Assembly: GCA_029289015.1 (NCBI GenBank)
Contig: JARFUL010000183.1
Span: 1 to 6,455, forward strand
DNA length: 6,455 nt
Direction: 5' to 3'
Source: Syntrophobacteria bacterium
GTDB lineage: Bacteria; Desulfobacterota; Syntrophobacteria; JARFUL01
A program made the position numbers and the translations under genes. Of this stretch, positions 5,347-6,455 are shown one piece after another. Each line of letters starts with the position of its first letter. Positions within the stretch are counted from its first letter, which is position 1. Under the pieces are notes generated by a model. It did not search any database and was not told the origin of the DNA. It saw only the letters and a list, made by a program, of their open reading frames with translations.

Positions 5347-6282
5347 TCACAGGCCCAGGAGCTGGAAGAGTCTGGGCTTTCGTTCATCGAGCCTGGTTAT
5401 GCCTTCTTCCGTCGCGATGCGCACCGCGTCCCTGTAGTCTTCCGTGGTGAGCGCGCGGGCGATCTCGGGGTATCTGTGGGCCTGGCCGCAGGGGCGGTAC
5501 TGGCTCATCACGTTCACGTAGGTGTTGGGGGAGACCTCTTTAGCCAGGAACCTCATGGCCTCCCTGGTGCCTGCGAGCCCCCCGGGCATTACCAGGTGCC
5601 TCACCAGAAGGCCCTGGTACGCGATGCCGTTCTCGTCCATGGCCAGGTCCCCCCTCTGGCGGTGCATCTCCTTTAGCGCGGCCTTCACCACCTCCGGGTA
5701 GTCCGGCGCGGTGCAGAACCTCTCCGAGAGCTCCGGGTCCATGAACTTGAGGTCAGGCATGTAGATGTCGAACACGCCCTCCAGGAGCTTCAGGGTCTCC
5801 ACCTTGTCGTAGCCCCCGGAGTTGTAGACCAGCGGCACCTTGAGCCCGAGCTCCACCGCTCCCACAAGCGCGGTGAGTATCTGGGGCACCACATGGGTGG
5901 GGGTGACAAAGTTTATGTTGTGGCAGCCTATCCTCTGGAGCTCCACCATTATGCGGGAGATGGTCTCGTCCTCTGCCTCCACCCCCGCGCCCCCGTGGCT
6001 TATCTCGTAGTTCTGGCAGAAGACGCAGAGCAGGTTGCAGTGGGTGATGAATATGGTTCCTGAGCCGTTTTTCCCCACCAGCGGCTCCTCCTCCCCGAAG
6101 TGCGCGTTGTAGGAGCTGACCCTGGCGAGCCTCCCGGTCTCACAGAATCCTTTTTCGCCCTCAACGCGGTTCACCCCGCACTCCCGCGGGCAAAGGGTGC
6201 AATAAGCCAGGCTTTCCACCGCGCTCTGGGCTCTTCTCTGCAACTCTCCGGTCTTGTGGAGCTCGAGGTATGAGGCCTGCAT
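5347..6282 (-). CDS. PflX-like radical SAM protein (COG1313 type)
   Basis: The protein has 311 residues; ATG at 6282 follows GGGGGAG at a good distance. An N-terminal cysteine set, CTLCPRECGVNR...GFC (C28, C31, C35, C47), precedes the radical SAM motif THCNLLCVFCQNY (C82, C86, C89; CxxxCxxC), which binds the 4Fe-4S cluster and S-adenosylmethionine. The barrel follows, with NFVTPTHVVPQI, PLVYNSGGYDK and DIYMPDLKFMD, then VRHLVMPGGLAGT and the late SQYRPCGQAHRYPEI segment typical of this group. The family is named from resemblance to the pyruvate formate-lyase activating enzyme, but its substrate is unknown; no glycyl-radical enzyme gene is visible here. The first four cysteines could hold an auxiliary cluster (inferred). 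It is the first gene of a likely operon with the metallophosphatase. An oxygen-sensitive enzyme like this favours an anaerobic lifestyle. Confidence 0.93.
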   Translation of the reverse strand: MQASYLELHKTGELQRRAQSAVESLAYCTLCPRECGVNRVEGEKGFCETGRLARVSSYNAHFGEEEPLVGKNGSGTIFITHCNLLCVFCQNYEISHGGAGVEAEDETISRIMVELQRIGCHNINFVTPTHVVPQILTALVGAVELGLKVPLVYNSGGYDKVETLKLLEGVFDIYMPDLKFMDPELSERFCTAPDYPEVVKAALKEMHRQRGDLAMDENGIAYQGLLVRHLVMPGGLAGTREAMRFLAKEVSPNTYVNVMSQYRPCGQAHRYPEIARALTTEDYRDAVRIATEEGITRLDERKPRLFQLLGL

Positions 6283-6430
6283 CGCGAAATCTCCCCCCGG
6301 TTTGAAAAAGAGACAGGGTTTGTTGGTGAAACGGGACTGTTTACACTAAAATGGTTTCAATCCGGCTATTGATACATAATACAATCTGGCTGACCCTCAA
6401 GACAAGAATTATGGGCCTGGAGGACGGGCC
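6283..6430. promoter_or_regulatory. Divergent intergenic control region (radical SAM operon / right-edge gene)
   Basis: This 148-base stretch separates the radical SAM gene (minus) from a gene starting at 6431 (plus) and is clearly AT-richer than its surroundings around 6330-6385. On the plus strand CATAAT (6375-6380) and TACAAT (6380-6385) are -10-like; TTTCAA (6355-6360) lies 19 bases before TACAAT, a weak -35. The minus-strand promoter must also be here but I see no confident pair. A 4-base ATTG/CAAT mirror at 6368-6385 is too short to call an operator. Confidence 0.4.
6418..6423 (+). promoter_or_regulatory. Ribosome binding site of the right-edge gene
   Basis: TGGAGG lies 7 bases before ATG at 6431, a near-perfect Shine-Dalgarno arrangement. 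It favours that start over the ATG at 6411, which lies in another frame and has only a weak purine stretch before it. Confidence 0.6.
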
Positions 6431-6455
6431 ATGGAAGCGCGCGGCGAGAAGATTC
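6431..6455 (+). CDS. First codons of an unidentified gene cut by the right window edge
   Basis: ATG at 6431 follows the strong site TGGAGG and opens a frame reading MEARGEKI before the sequence ends. Eight residues allow no functional call. The gene is divergent from the radical SAM gene and shares its control region. Confidence 0.5.

Noticed and set aside
6353..6364. GGTTTCAATCCG, similar to the end of some CRISPR repeats
   Set aside because: It occurs once only, with no spacing pattern of repeats and no cas gene in the window.
6411..6455. ATG at 6411 as the start of the right-edge gene
   Set aside because: It has only a weak purine stretch upstream, whereas ATG at 6431 has TGGAGG at ideal distance; the remaining sequence is too short to decide with certainty.

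Overview
The window is GC-rich, gene-dense bacterial DNA with short gaps, 4-base start/stop overlaps and several TTG or GTG starts. A double-membrane (Gram-negative) cell is suggested by an MCE/Mla-type transport operon and two lipoprotein genes. An intact PilZ protein points to cyclic-di-GMP signalling, and a PflX-type radical SAM protein is common in anaerobes. Together these fit a deltaproteobacterium-like (Desulfobacterota or similar) organism, but no taxonomic marker is present, so the placement is an inference.

Layout. (1) Bases 1-2204, plus strand: the 3' end of an Mla-type operon. It holds the C-terminal part of an ABC-ATPase-like protein whose catalytic motifs look lost, a long MlaD-like MCE protein with an N-terminal membrane anchor and a helical tail, and, overlapping it by 4 bases, a TPR lipoprotein. 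These would form the cytoplasmic, periplasm-spanning and periplasmic parts of a lipid transport machine. (2) Bases 2215-2365: a hairpin that can terminate transcription from both sides, then a minus-strand tRNA-His(GTG) gene with encoded G-1 and CCA and a plausible own promoter. (3) Bases 2397-4021: a UDP-glucuronate 4-epimerase-type sugar-nucleotide epimerase (plus) converging on an unrecognised lipoprotein gene (minus); their 3' ends overlap by 13 bases. (4) Bases 4022-4351: a 330-base non-coding stretch with a long interrupted palindrome, two further small hairpins and candidate promoters. (5) Bases 4352-5317: a small PilZ protein (plus) that converges, 3 bases apart, on a PP1-like metallophosphatase (minus). 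(6) Bases 5347-6282: a PflX-like radical SAM protein (minus), upstream of the phosphatase and probably co-transcribed with it. (7) Bases 6283-6455: an AT-richer divergent control region and the first codons of a plus-strand gene that leaves the window.

Most genes have an envelope theme: lipid transport, surface polysaccharide precursor, lipoproteins and c-di-GMP response. The genes are ordinary individually. The points most worth a second look are the degenerate ABC subunit beside the MCE protein and the structured non-coding element at 4154-4286. No clear defence system, CRISPR array, integrase or transposase is visible.
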